From the NCBI GenBank assembly GCA_027452145.1, contig DAIDHB010000166.1, positions 1 through 32,993 of the forward strand: a stretch of DNA of 32,993 nucleotides, read 5' to 3'. Both the position numbers and the translations under genes were made by a program. Positions 8,797-16,411 of this stretch are shown piece after piece. This DNA comes from Planctomycetales bacterium. Lineage in GTDB: Bacteria; Planctomycetota; Planctomycetia; Isosphaerales; Isosphaeraceae. The stretch's first letter is position 1; the number at the start of each line of letters is the position of its first letter. The notes under the pieces are model-generated. The model was not told where the DNA came from, did no database searches, and saw nothing but the letters and a program-made list of their open reading frames with translations.

Positions 8797-8823
8797 CGCG
8801 TGGTGTATCCTCGTTCGCGTCGC
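8797..8823. repeat. second copy of the 27-bp near-identical direct repeat
   Basis: It shares CGCGTGGTGTATCCTCG and then TCGCGTCGC with 7201-7228, differing by only a base or two. It lies about 60 bases upstream of the helicase start codon, where its TATCCT could act as a -10-like element on the plus strand. Confidence 0.6.
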
Positions 8824-8884
8824 CGGGTTCGGCGGGACCCGACCGGCGGCAAGGCGGGGAATTCAGCGCCACCGAACAATCGCC

Positions 8885-11155
8885 ATGGATGAACATCCAA
8901 ATCCCCGGTCGGCGACCAGCTCCCGGCCCGAGGACCTCTTCGTCGAGCTTTTCACCCAGGTCTTCGGGGTCGAGAACGTCCGCCTGCTGACGCCCGAATT
9001 CGCCGTCGAGGACATCCACGGCGGCGGCCGCTTCATCGACTTCGCCCTGCGCACGGTCGACGAGCGCATCGCGTTCGAGATCGACGGCCTCACCTGGCAC
9101 ATCCCCGACGTCGAGCGGATCGCCGAGTACGAGGACCAGCTCCTGCGGCAGAACAGCCTCGTGCACCAGGGGTGGCGGGTCTTCCGCTGGACGGACCGCC
9201 AGGTCGCCGACGAGCCCGAGTCGGTCAAGGAGCAACTCGCGCTATTCCTCGAGCGAATCCCGGGCCTGCTGGCCTTCGACGACTTCCTCCCCAGGCAGCA
9301 CGGCGAGGTCATCTCGCTGAGATCACACCAGGAGGAAGCGCTCGAGGCGCTCGCGCGGCTTCGGGCCGAGGGGAACACGATCGCGCTGGTGACCCACGCC
9401 CAGGGCGCGGGCAAGACCGTGACCGCCGTCGTCGACGCCCGTCGCATGGGCGGTCGGACGCTGTTCGTGGCGCACACGCACGAGCTGGTGAAGCAGGCGC
9501 GGACGCAGTTCCGCCGATACTGGTCCGATGCGACGACGGGGCTGTTCACGGGCGACGTCAAGGACGCCGAGGTCGATAACCTTGTCGGGACGGTGGACAG
9601 CCTGGCCCTCCACCTGGGCCGGTTCGGGCCCGAGGATTTCGCCTACCTGATCATCGACGAGGCCCATCACGCGACGGCCGAGTCGTATCAGAAGCTGCTC
9701 CGCTATTTCCGCCCCAGGTTCACGCTCGGTCTGACGGCCACGCCCGACCGGGCCGACGGGCTCTCGGCGCTCGAGGTGTTCCGCAACACGGCGCACCGGC
9801 TGACGCTCCGCGAGGCGGTCGAGCGGGGCGAGCTGGTGCCGATCCGATGTGTCAGGGTGCGGACGAACGTCGACCTGACGAGAGTCCGGTTCAACCAGGT
9901 TCAGTACAACCGGCGGGACATCGAGGAATCCGTGCTGGTGCCGTCGCGCGACCGGCTGATCGTCGAGACGTACCGCGACCACGTCCCCGGCCGCAAGGCG
10001 GTGGTTTTCTGCGTGAACGTCCGGCACGGCGAGGAGCTGGCCGAGCGGTTCCGGTCGGAGGGCATCCCGGCCCGCGGCGTCTCCGGCCGGATGAGCCGGT
10101 CCGACCGGGCGGCGTGTCTCGAGTCGTTCGCCCGCGGCGACATCCGGGTGCTGTGTGCCTGCGACCTGCTCAACGAGGGCTGGGACTGCCCCGACGTCGA
10201 GGTGCTCCTGATGGCCCGGCCGACGCTGTCGAAGGTCATTTACCTCCAGCAGCTCGGCCGAGGGACTCGCAAGGCGCCCGGCAAGGAATGCCTGGTCGTC
10301 TTCGACTTCGTCGACAACGCAACGCACTACAACCAGTCGCTCAGCCTGCACCGCATCCTGAACGTCCCTCGATACCGCCCCGGCGCCCTGGTGCTGGGCC
10401 CGCCCGAGCTGATGGACGGCGAGCAGGCGACCCTCGCGGCCGGCAGCCCGCCGACGCAGATCCTGCCGGTCGACGTGTGGGCACGCGACTTCGAGGAGAT
10501 CAACGTCTTCAACTGGCAGGACGCCGTCGCCGGCATGCTTTCCGCGTCGGACCTGGAGGTCGAGCTGGCCGCGGCCGAGGGCCGGATCCGGGGTGCGATC
10601 CTCCGCGGCCTGATTTCGCCCGACCACACGCTGACCCTGGGCGAGCGGACGTATCACTACTTCCGTCGCGACCGGGTCGAGGAAGTCCGCGAGGCTCTGA
10701 ACTTGCCGCGGGTCGACGATGCCTCGATCCGCGAGCTGTTCCTGGGCTTCGTCGAGCGGATGGAGATGTCCAGCTCGTACAAGCCGGTGATGCTGCTGGC
10801 GATCCTGGAGCACGTCGACGACCGCGGCCGTGCGCCGATCGACGCGGTCGTCTCGTCCTTCCACGCGTTCTACCTCGACCGGCAACGCCGGGGCCTGCCG
10901 GCCGAACGGGCCATCATGCGGATGGCGCAGGCCGATCGCCTGTCGGCCGAGGACGTGCGGCCGCTTATGCTGGGGATGCCTTTCCGCAAGTTCGAGCAGC
11001 GGAAGTACCTGACGTACGACCGCCAGGACCTGGCCTACCTGCGGTTCGCATCAAACCTGTGGCGCCAGCTTACGGAGGAGGACCGCACGACGGTCCGCAA
11101 CCACTGCGAGCGGGCGATCGGCGAGTATTATGAGCGACTCGACATCAAGCCCTGA
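8885..11155 (+). CDS. SF2 DEAH helicase with N-terminal DUF559/VSR-like nuclease domain
   Basis: This 756-residue protein combines a nuclease-like and a helicase module. Residues 17-122 resemble the DUF559/VSR PD-(D/E)XK fold: FIDFAL (Asp52), IAFEIDG (Glu65, Asp67), a His in TWHIPD, a helix with D-QLLRQNSLV, and GWRVFRWTD. Residues ~143-480 are an SF2 helicase: Walker A AQGAGKT (172-178), IIDEAHH (257-262), TATP (284-287), a second RecA domain with EGWDCPDVEVLLMARPT, and QLGRGTR (456-462). The C-terminal ~260 residues include SYKPVMLLAILEHVDD, a segment I associate only loosely with restriction-type proteins. The start at 8885 is the first plausible ATG; no strong ribosome-binding site precedes it. 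The stop lies 26 bases inside the HIT gene. Nucleic-acid restriction or repair is the likely role, by inference. Confidence 0.85.
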   Translation: MDEHPNPRSATSSRPEDLFVELFTQVFGVENVRLLTPEFAVEDIHGGGRFIDFALRTVDERIAFEIDGLTWHIPDVERIAEYEDQLLRQNSLVHQGWRVFRWTDRQVADEPESVKEQLALFLERIPGLLAFDDFLPRQHGEVISLRSHQEEALEALARLRAEGNTIALVTHAQGAGKTVTAVVDARRMGGRTLFVAHTHELVKQARTQFRRYWSDATTGLFTGDVKDAEVDNLVGTVDSLALHLGRFGPEDFAYLIIDEAHHATAESYQKLLRYFRPRFTLGLTATPDRADGLSALEVFRNTAHRLTLREAVERGELVPIRCVRVRTNVDLTRVRFNQVQYNRRDIEESVLVPSRDRLIVETYRDHVPGRKAVVFCVNVRHGEELAERFRSEGIPARGVSGRMSRSDRAACLESFARGDIRVLCACDLLNEGWDCPDVEVLLMARPTLSKVIYLQQLGRGTRKAPGKECLVVFDFVDNATHYNQSLSLHRILNVPRYRPGALVLGPPELMDGEQATLAAGSPPTQILPVDVWARDFEEINVFNWQDAVAGMLSASDLEVELAAAEGRIRGAILRGLISPDHTLTLGERTYHYFRRDRVEEVREALNLPRVDDASIRELFLGFVERMEMSSSYKPVMLLAILEHVDDRGRAPIDAVVSSFHAFYLDRQRRGLPAERAIMRMAQADRLSAEDVRPLMLGMPFRKFEQRKYLTYDRQDLAYLRFASNLWRQLTEEDRTTVRNHCERAIGEYYERLDIKP

Positions 11156-11525
11156 GCCTTGCCCCTTCTGCACGCTACCGCCCGACCGGATCGTCGAGGC
11201 CCGCGCCCACGCGATCGCCGTGCTCGACGCCTACCCGGTCTCGCCCGGCCACACGCTCATCATCGCGCGCCGGCACGTCGCCGACGCCTTCGATCTGACG
11301 ACGGACGAGATCGCGGATATGCTTCAGCTTGTCCGGTGGGCTCGCGACCGAATCGACCGCACGTTGAGGCCGTCAGGGTACAACGTCGGCGTGAACGTCG
11401 GCCGCGACGCGGGGCAGACGGTGATGCACGTGCATATCCACGTCATTCCGCGCTTTGCTGGGGATTGCGCGGACCCTACCGGCGGCGTGCGAGGCGTGAT
11501 TCCTGGCCGAGGGCGATACCAATGA
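11130..11525 (+). CDS. HIT-family nucleotide hydrolase/transferase
   Basis: This 131-residue protein belongs to the histidine-triad superfamily, which hydrolyses or transfers nucleotides from substrates such as dinucleoside polyphosphates or adenylated compounds. The triad HVHIHV (His100, 102, 104) is intact and the family pattern H-x-H-x-H is clear. An N-terminal CPFC (11-14) resembles the zinc-binding Cys pair of many bacterial HIT proteins. The conserved N-terminal half (YPVSPGHTLIIARRHV) is also present. The gene starts 26 bases before the helicase stop in another frame, which suggests translational coupling. The pairing suggests a shared process, possibly clearing nucleotide by-products or adenylated intermediates of the helicase-nuclease. 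That link is inference. Confidence 0.9.
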   Translation: MSDSTSSPEPCPFCTLPPDRIVEARAHAIAVLDAYPVSPGHTLIIARRHVADAFDLTTDEIADMLQLVRWARDRIDRTLRPSGYNVGVNVGRDAGQTVMHVHIHVIPRFAGDCADPTGGVRGVIPGRGRYQ

Positions 11526-12212
11526 GCCGGACGCATGGGTATATAGGCTCGCAATGCCTGCGGTGTCCGCCTCGCTTGACGGTAATCGGCCCCTCGCCTC
11601 CCGGGACTCGCGTCGGCCGCCACGCCGGACCCCGGAGCCGCGCGATCGGGCCCGAGGCGATGCCGGCCGGGGGTCCGACGGGACGGCGGGGCGCCGGGGG
11701 CGGGATCGAGCCGCTCGCGTATATCCGCCGGTTGTTGATTGTAGGTTAGTCCACATATTAAGAGTTGCGTACAATAATGCCCGATGTCGGGATCGCCGTG
11801 CATCCCGAACACTTCCTGCAGTACCGCCGTGATGACGAAGAGGCGGCCGCTCGTGCGCGGAAGCGGCGGCGAGAGAAACGCCGGGCCGAGTCGAAAACCC
11901 AGCTCCCCGCGGGTTCAAGTCGTCCATCACCAGTTTGAGACAAAGAAGATATCACAGAATGCGTACATATATAGAACAATTACTGTTACTGGTGAATGGT
12001 CACGAAAACTCGCTCCGTCCCCTTTGCTCGTCCGCTCAGGACGCAATTCCGGAAGTTTTTTCCGCAATCGCGGATAGCATCTGGCCCCGACGACCGGCTC
12101 TAATGCGATGGACACTCCTGGGTGGCGGGGCGGCGGGGTTCCCGCCGGTCAAGGAGCATCGGACGGGGAAGAATAACTGGTGCGCCCGCAAGATTGGGGG
12201 GAATTGAGCGGC
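11526..12212. other. gene-free region with an AT-rich core
   Basis: Nearly 690 bases separate the HIT gene and the oxidoreductase gene. The core at about 11736-12010 is far richer in A and T than the rest of the window (for example CACATATTAAGAG, GTACATATATAGAACAATTA). TACAAT at 11770-11775 and TATATA-like stretches could be promoter elements but no -35 partner is convincing. A tRNA-like 3' end (GGGTTCAAGTCG followed by ATCACCA) near 11910-11932 was examined and rejected. No protein-like frame was seen. Confidence 0.5.
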
Positions 12213-13379
12213 ATGGGCAGCACGATCAAGAATCTGTCCACCGTCTTCGACCGCCGCGCGTTTCTTGCCACGGGGGCTCTCGCCGGGTTGGCCGGGATGG
12301 CCGCGGCGGCGGCACCGGCGCGGGTGAAGGTCGGAGTAATCGGCTGCGGCAGCGTGTCCCACATGTACCTGCCGCATCTGTCCCAGAGTCCGCACGTCGA
12401 GTTGGTCAGCGTCTGCGATATCATCCCCGGTCGCTTGAACGGCCAGGCGGAGCGATTCGACATCCCGAACCGATACCCCGACATCGACAAGATGCTCGCC
12501 GGGGCCGGGTTCGACCTCCTGGTCAACCTGACCGACATGCAGGAGCACGAGCGGCTGAACCGGCGAGCGGTCGAGGCGGGGAAACATGTCTGGAGCGAGA
12601 AGCCGATGGCCAACTCGCTTGCCGCGGGTCAGATGCTGCTGGAGGCGGCGAAGGAGAAGGGCGTGCGGATCTGGGGCGCGCCGGCGATGGTGGTCAGCCC
12701 GCAGTTCGCTGCCATGGCGAAGCTGATCGCGGGGGGGAAGCTCGGCAAGCTGGCGGCGGCGCATGCAGCCTACGGGCACGCCGGCCCGGACTGGGCCGCC
12801 TTCTTCTACGAGAAGGGCGGCGGCAGCCTGCCCGACCTTGCCGTCTACAACCTGACGACGTTGACCGGCCTGCTCGGCCCGGCGAAGCAGGTCACCGCCA
12901 TGACGAGCGTCGTCACGCCGATCCGGAAGATCCGGGGCAAGGGGGCGGTGAAGGTGGCCGCCGAGGACAACGCGATGATGCTCATGGACCACGGCGACGG
13001 CCTCATCTCCCACGTGCAATCTGGGTTCAACTACTTCAACCCGCACGGGCACGACGGCAGCAAGGAGCAGCGGCACACGGTCAGTATCGTGGGGCGCACC
13101 GGATACATGGGCCTGGTCGGATATGATTGGAACCCACGCGGGGTCGATGTGGCCACGGAAGACGAGCCGGCGATCAGGCGGATCGCCACCGAGAACGGAG
13201 ACATCGTCTGGCAGATGGGGGCGTCGCTGGCGGCCGAGTGCCTGGCCACGAACAGGGAACTGCTGATCACCTCTGAGCACGCGCTGCACGTGCTGGAGTT
13301 GATCCAGGCGGCCCGGGAGTCACAAGAGACGGGCCGCTGGGTCGCCCTCCGATCGTCGTTCAGGTGGCCGGTGGTTTAG
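12213..13379 (+). CDS. Tat-exported Gfo/Idh/MocA-family oxidoreductase
   Basis: This 388-residue protein is an NAD(P)-dependent oxidoreductase of the Gfo/Idh/MocA family, which acts on sugars and sugar derivatives. The ATG at 12213 follows GGGGGG by about eleven bases and is preferred to the ATG at 12180. The N terminus has a twin-arginine-like signal (DRRAFLATGALAGLAG then AAAAAPA), so export in folded form with bound cofactor is likely, as in many planctomycete members of the family. The Rossmann motif VGVIGCGSVS follows the signal; WSEKPMANSL contains the family's EKP signature, and NLTD fits the second cofactor-proximal strand. The C-terminal domain is alpha/beta substrate-binding. It sits 57 bases upstream of the beta-propeller gene, which may be co-transcribed. 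Confidence 0.85.
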   Translation: MGSTIKNLSTVFDRRAFLATGALAGLAGMAAAAAPARVKVGVIGCGSVSHMYLPHLSQSPHVELVSVCDIIPGRLNGQAERFDIPNRYPDIDKMLAGAGFDLLVNLTDMQEHERLNRRAVEAGKHVWSEKPMANSLAAGQMLLEAAKEKGVRIWGAPAMVVSPQFAAMAKLIAGGKLGKLAAAHAAYGHAGPDWAAFFYEKGGGSLPDLAVYNLTTLTGLLGPAKQVTAMTSVVTPIRKIRGKGAVKVAAEDNAMMLMDHGDGLISHVQSGFNYFNPHGHDGSKEQRHTVSIVGRTGYMGLVGYDWNPRGVDVATEDEPAIRRIATENGDIVWQMGASLAAECLATNRELLITSEHALHVLELIQAARESQETGRWVALRSSFRWPVV

Positions 13380-13409
13380 TGGACATCGCAATTATGTAAA
13401 AGTTACTAG

Positions 13410-13415
13410 TATAAT
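13410..13415 (+). promoter_or_regulatory. perfect TATAAT -10 element upstream of beta-propeller gene
   Basis: A perfect TATAAT lies 21 bases before the start codon at 13437 in an AT-rich gap between two GC-rich genes. No good -35 hexamer is found at the usual distance; the nearest (TGGACA at 13380-13385) is 24 bases away. If used, it would give a leader of only about 15 bases carrying the GAGGTGG site. Confidence 0.35.
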
Positions 13416-13436
13416 CAAATGACAAATGAGGTGGAT

Positions 13437-15503
13437 ATGCGATCCATTCGTTGCGGTGGCATTTCGATGGTACTCATTGGCTTCTCGCTCGCCGTGAGCC
13501 CCGGTTTCACCCTGGCTGGGGACGAACTACCCGGGAAGGTCGTTCATTCCTGGCTGGCGAACTCGTTCGCCAAGGCGGCGGGCCACCAATCGGTGCCCGT
13601 CAGCGTCTGCGGCATCGGAGTGACGCCCGATGGGACCGTCTTGTCGGCCGGTGTGGCCGAGGGATATGGAGGTGTCGCCTCGTACAAGGGAGGTCGGTTC
13701 GTCACGAAATACGACTACGACAGCGGCTTCGGCAGCAGCGCCTCCGCTGTCGCCGCGGACGACGAGTACGTCTACATCGGCACTGCGGCCGGCCTGTTCC
13801 GCACGCGACGCGGCGATGAGGGCTACAACCGAACGCCCGCCGTTCGCGGTGATATCCAGGGCGTGGCCCTGCGTGATGGAGAACTCTACCTGAGCGACTA
13901 CGGGGCCGGGAAGGTCCGCGTGCTGGCGACGGCGAACATGGAGGAGGTCCGCTCCGTTGCCGTGGCCAGGCCTGGCCCGCTTACCGTCGGCGCCGACGGC
14001 CGGATCTGGGTTATCCAGGGCAAGCCCGCCAGGGAACCTTACCTGTCGTACTACACTGGCGGCCTCCGCATTGTCTCCTTCTCCAGGGACGGCATGCCCG
14101 GCCCCGAGGTCGCGGACTTCGAGAATCCCTGCGCGTTGGCGGTGGACCCGAAGGGCCGTCTCCTGATCGGCGGGCTGAACCGGCACGGCCAGGTCTGGAT
14201 CTACGACGTTTCGAATCGGCCAAAGAAGTTGGGCACATTCGGGGCGGAGGGCGGGATCTTCTCCGGAGAGCCGGGGCGTTACGCGCCGAGGAAGCTCCAC
14301 TGGGTCCGCGGCCTGGGCTTCGACGCGGACGGCAACCTGTACGTCGCCTGCGTCTACGGGAGCTGGTACAACGCGTCGATCCAGGCCTATTCCCCCTCGG
14401 GCGAGCGGCTCTGGGACGTCCACGGCCTGGGCAACTGGCTGGACACGGCCTGCGCCGACCCGGACGATGAGAACATCGTCTACACCAAGGAGAACGTCTT
14501 CGCGATGGACTGGGGCCGCCCGCCCGGCCGCGAGGCGTCGCTGGCGGGACTTACGGTCGATCGTTTTAAGTATCCGCGAGACAACCGCGTCCTGGAAGGT
14601 CACGGCCCCGGACACCGACTGATCAACGGCGTGCGTCGGGTTGATGGCAGGCTCTTCCTTTATTGCGGCGGCCAGGGCACGGGCAGCCTGGAGATCTACA
14701 AATTCGGCGAGGGTTGTGTCGCGGCTCCGTGCGGGTACATCGGTGGCGCGAGCATCTGGCGCCCCGAAGCCGGCAAGCGCTGGCCGGAGGACGCCGAGAG
14801 CTTCATCTGGACCGACGGCAATGGCGACGGCGTCCCCGACCCGGCGGAGTTCGCCTCGGTCGTGCGGAAACCCCGCTGGGGCTTCATGCACCTCGACGCC
14901 GCCGCCGGTATCTGGCAGTGCTCGGGGGACGGGACCATCTATCACCTGCCCTGCCAAGGGATCGACCGGCGAGGCAACCCGATCTATAACCGGATCTCCG
15001 AGGTGCCTTATCCGTACCCGCCGGAGTTCACCGGCGACCGGCTTCGGCGGCTGTTTTACATCCCCGAATCCGACGTGCTGATCGTCGGCGGCTCCCCCGG
15101 CACCGAGGAAAACGCCTGCAACCGAGTGGTCTGCTTCGACCGCTGGTCCGATCCGGCGCGCAGGCTCAAGCGGTGGTCGCTCGATCTGCCGCTCAACGAC
15201 AAGTCGTATACGCCCGACATCGGCTACGGAGGCGGTGCGCCGGTGGCGATGCAAGCTCGCGGGGAATACCTCTTCGTCGCCTACGGCTACGGCCTGATCC
15301 GCGTCCACCGGATGGAGGATGGAGGGTACGTCGGCACGCTCCGGCCGGACATCAACGGCTTCAGGGGCAGTGGCGGTTGCGTCGATTCGGACAATGCCCT
15401 GAACGTCACGCTTCGAAAGGACGGCGAGTACGTCCTCTTTCTGGAAAACGCCGGATTGAATCATGTCATGATGTTTCGGTGGAATCCAGGCCACCGGGAT
15501 TGA
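13437..15503 (+). CDS. secreted beta-propeller (NHL/SMP-30-like) protein with EF-hand loop
   Basis: This 688-residue protein is predicted to be secreted and to form one or two beta-propellers. The start at 13437 is preceded by GAGGTGG; an in-frame ATG at 13419 lacks a site. A signal peptide (ISMVLIGFSLAVSPGFTLA) precedes the mature part. Blade-like repeats recur, such as GVTPDGTVLSAGV, LAVDPKGRLLIGG and LGFDADGNLYVACVYG, with the NHL/gluconolactonase pattern of Asp-Gly followed by two beta strands. Near residue 459, DGNGDGVPDPAEF fits the EF-hand calcium loop with ligands at positions 1, 3, 5, 9 and 12. No catalytic motif is certain. It follows the exported oxidoreductase closely, so an extracytoplasmic sugar-related role is possible but unproven. 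Confidence 0.78.
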   Translation: MRSIRCGGISMVLIGFSLAVSPGFTLAGDELPGKVVHSWLANSFAKAAGHQSVPVSVCGIGVTPDGTVLSAGVAEGYGGVASYKGGRFVTKYDYDSGFGSSASAVAADDEYVYIGTAAGLFRTRRGDEGYNRTPAVRGDIQGVALRDGELYLSDYGAGKVRVLATANMEEVRSVAVARPGPLTVGADGRIWVIQGKPAREPYLSYYTGGLRIVSFSRDGMPGPEVADFENPCALAVDPKGRLLIGGLNRHGQVWIYDVSNRPKKLGTFGAEGGIFSGEPGRYAPRKLHWVRGLGFDADGNLYVACVYGSWYNASIQAYSPSGERLWDVHGLGNWLDTACADPDDENIVYTKENVFAMDWGRPPGREASLAGLTVDRFKYPRDNRVLEGHGPGHRLINGVRRVDGRLFLYCGGQGTGSLEIYKFGEGCVAAPCGYIGGASIWRPEAGKRWPEDAESFIWTDGNGDGVPDPAEFASVVRKPRWGFMHLDAAAGIWQCSGDGTIYHLPCQGIDRRGNPIYNRISEVPYPYPPEFTGDRLRRLFYIPESDVLIVGGSPGTEENACNRVVCFDRWSDPARRLKRWSLDLPLNDKSYTPDIGYGGGAPVAMQARGEYLFVAYGYGLIRVHRMEDGGYVGTLRPDINGFRGSGGCVDSDNALNVTLRKDGEYVLFLENAGLNHVMMFRWNPGHRD

Positions 15504-15531
15504 TTCCGCGGGTGGCCCCGGTTGCTCGGGG
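15489..15531 (+). terminator. possible terminator hairpins at end of beta-propeller gene
   Basis: Two overlapping inverted repeats span the stop codon region: GGCCACC (15489-15495) with GGTGGCC (15511-15517), and CCCCG (15516-15520) with CGGGG (15527-15531) around a six-base loop. They are mutually exclusive and neither is followed by a T-run, so termination is only suggested. Confidence 0.25.
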
Positions 15532-15608
15532 AGAGAAATGGGACGGGGGAGAGAAACGGGGACGCGGGGCCGAAGCGGGGAAGTGAATCGCCTTGGGCCC
15601 TCTGGACG

Positions 15609-15776
15609 GAGACGGTGCTCCGTGAGCGGGTACGTGCCGGGATTGCCCAGTCCCGGCGGGAGGGCCGGCCCCACGGCCGGCCTCGCACCGCCTCGCTGAA
15701 GGCCGCCGCCGTCCACCGGCTCGAGGCCGAGCGGTTCAGCCACTCGGAGATCGCACGGCGGCTGAGAACGCGGTAG
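15609..15776 (+). pseudogene. serine recombinase (resolvase/invertase) C-terminal remnant
   Basis: A short open stretch encodes RERVRAGIAQSRREGRPHGR, then PRTASLKAAAVHRL and FSHSEIARRLR. This matches the end of the long helix and the following linker and HTH start of small serine recombinases, whose usual form is RERVKAG-x-A-x-AR-x-x-G-x-x-GRPR followed by a helix and IARRLG. The catalytic N-terminal domain with its Ser is absent upstream, and the frame stops (TAG) before the recognition helix, so the fragment is broken at both ends. It lies just outside repeat copy A and beside a toxin-antitoxin pair, which fits a decayed mobile-element end. The family call rests on a short match and has no independent support. 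Confidence 0.55.
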
Positions 15777-15821
15777 GGGGTCAAACTCGGAACGGGTGAG
15801 GAGCCGAAACGCGGAAGGGGG

Positions 15822-15990
15822 CCAGGAGCCGGATCGACGGCTGTCGTCCGGCCCTTTCAGGACCGTCCCAATCGGTCCGATCGGATCCAGCGAGCCCCGC
15901 CGGCGGCGTCCGGGACCCCGGCGTCGGTCCCGGGCCGCCGGTCCGGTTCAGTCCGGGCCGGCCCGCCCCGCGTCGGCCTGGGCGGGCGGC
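15822..15990. repeat. dispersed ~170-bp GC-rich repeat, copy A
   Basis: It starts at CAGGAGCCGGATCGACGG and shares long identical blocks with 18062-18230 in the same orientation, including GGGACCCCGGCGTCGGT, CCGGTCCGGTTCAGT and CGCCCCGCGT. On the minus strand both copies read through a similar peptide (R-x-PSIRLL), which reflects the repeat rather than a gene. Confidence 0.7.
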
Positions 15991-16088
15991 GGGGCCACGG
16001 CAGATGTCACCCGCTCGCCCGACCGACGGAGTGGCGGGTGAGAGGCGCGGGCCGGGCCGTTGGGCGCGCTGCGCTCCGGACGCGACGG

Positions 16089-16394
16089 TCAAAGGCCCTT
16101 GCGGAACAGTGTGGGGTAGTCGCGTCGCGCATCGAAGATCCGCAGGACACGGATACCGTCTGGGAGAGGCTGGTAAATGACCAGATGCGGGCTCACGGCC
16201 AGGGCCCTGAGCTCTGGACCGAGGTCTGGCCTCCGCTGTCCCATGCCGGGGTGGCTGGCGTAGAGTTCGCAGGCCGCGTGGATGCGGTCGACCACCTGCT
16301 CGGCGCGTTCCAGGCTTCGGCTGGCACGGCCGATGGCGTCGTAGATGGCGTCGAGGTCGGCCAGGGCATCGCGATCGAAGTCGACGCGGGGCAT
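16089..16394 (-). CDS. ParE/RelE-superfamily toxin
   Basis: This 101-residue protein matches the ParE/RelE fold of type II toxins. Its N terminus (MPRVDFDRDALADLDAIYDAIG) has the beta strand and helix containing the conserved acidic D-L-D/E-x-I-x-x-Y pattern. The central segment HPGMGQRRPDLGPELRALAV matches the family's P-x-x-G-x-x-x-x-D-L-x-x-x-x-R-x-x motif. The C-terminal strands LVIYQPLPDGIRVLRIFDARRDY carry the typical Y, R and D residues. Members either inhibit gyrase (ParE) or cleave mRNA on the ribosome (RelE); the C-terminal sequence favours the ParE side, without certainty. It lies 17 bases downstream of the antitoxin gene, the usual order for such operons. Confidence 0.88.
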   Translation of the reverse strand: MPRVDFDRDALADLDAIYDAIGRASRSLERAEQVVDRIHAACELYASHPGMGQRRPDLGPELRALAVSPHLVIYQPLPDGIRVLRIFDARRDYPTLFRKGL

Positions 16395-16411
16395 GGGACG
16401 ACCCTGTCTTC

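Larger units (their letters stand above)
8162..8884. other. gene-free intergenic stretch between PEP-CTERM and helicase genes
   Basis: About 720 bases separate the divergent PEP-CTERM and helicase genes. Open frames on both strands are Arg/Ser/Pro-rich with no recognisable domain and are judged non-coding. It contains three tandem TCGCA units (8312-8329) and the second copy of the 27-bp direct repeat. It must hold the promoters of both flanking genes, but no strong consensus was seen. Confidence 0.5.
15504..16088. other. non-coding region with recombinase remnant and repeat copy A
   Basis: This stretch between the beta-propeller gene and the toxin gene holds no intact gene. It contains the recombinase fragment at about 15609-15776 and the first copy of a ~170-base dispersed repeat at 15822-15990. 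G-rich segments of the type GGGGAGAGAAACGGGG surround the fragment. Confidence 0.6.

Noticed and set aside
9323..10885. 520-residue minus-strand open frame opposite the helicase
   Set aside because: It is a GC-rich shadow of the helicase, which has full motifs.
11831..11932. tRNA-like sequence ending GGGTTCAAGTCG...ATCACCA
   Set aside because: The T-arm stem has two mismatches, the acceptor pairing needs an extra base, and no D-arm or anticodon arm could be found. At most a decayed fragment.
12060..12074. TCCGC-AATC-GCGGA hairpin preceded by six Ts
   Set aside because: The T-run lies before, not after, the hairpin on the plus strand, and on the minus strand it becomes an A-run; this is not a terminator.
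13527..15743. 738-residue minus-strand open frame opposite the beta-propeller gene
   Set aside because: It is a shadow; the plus-strand gene has a signal peptide, ribosome-binding site and blade repeats.
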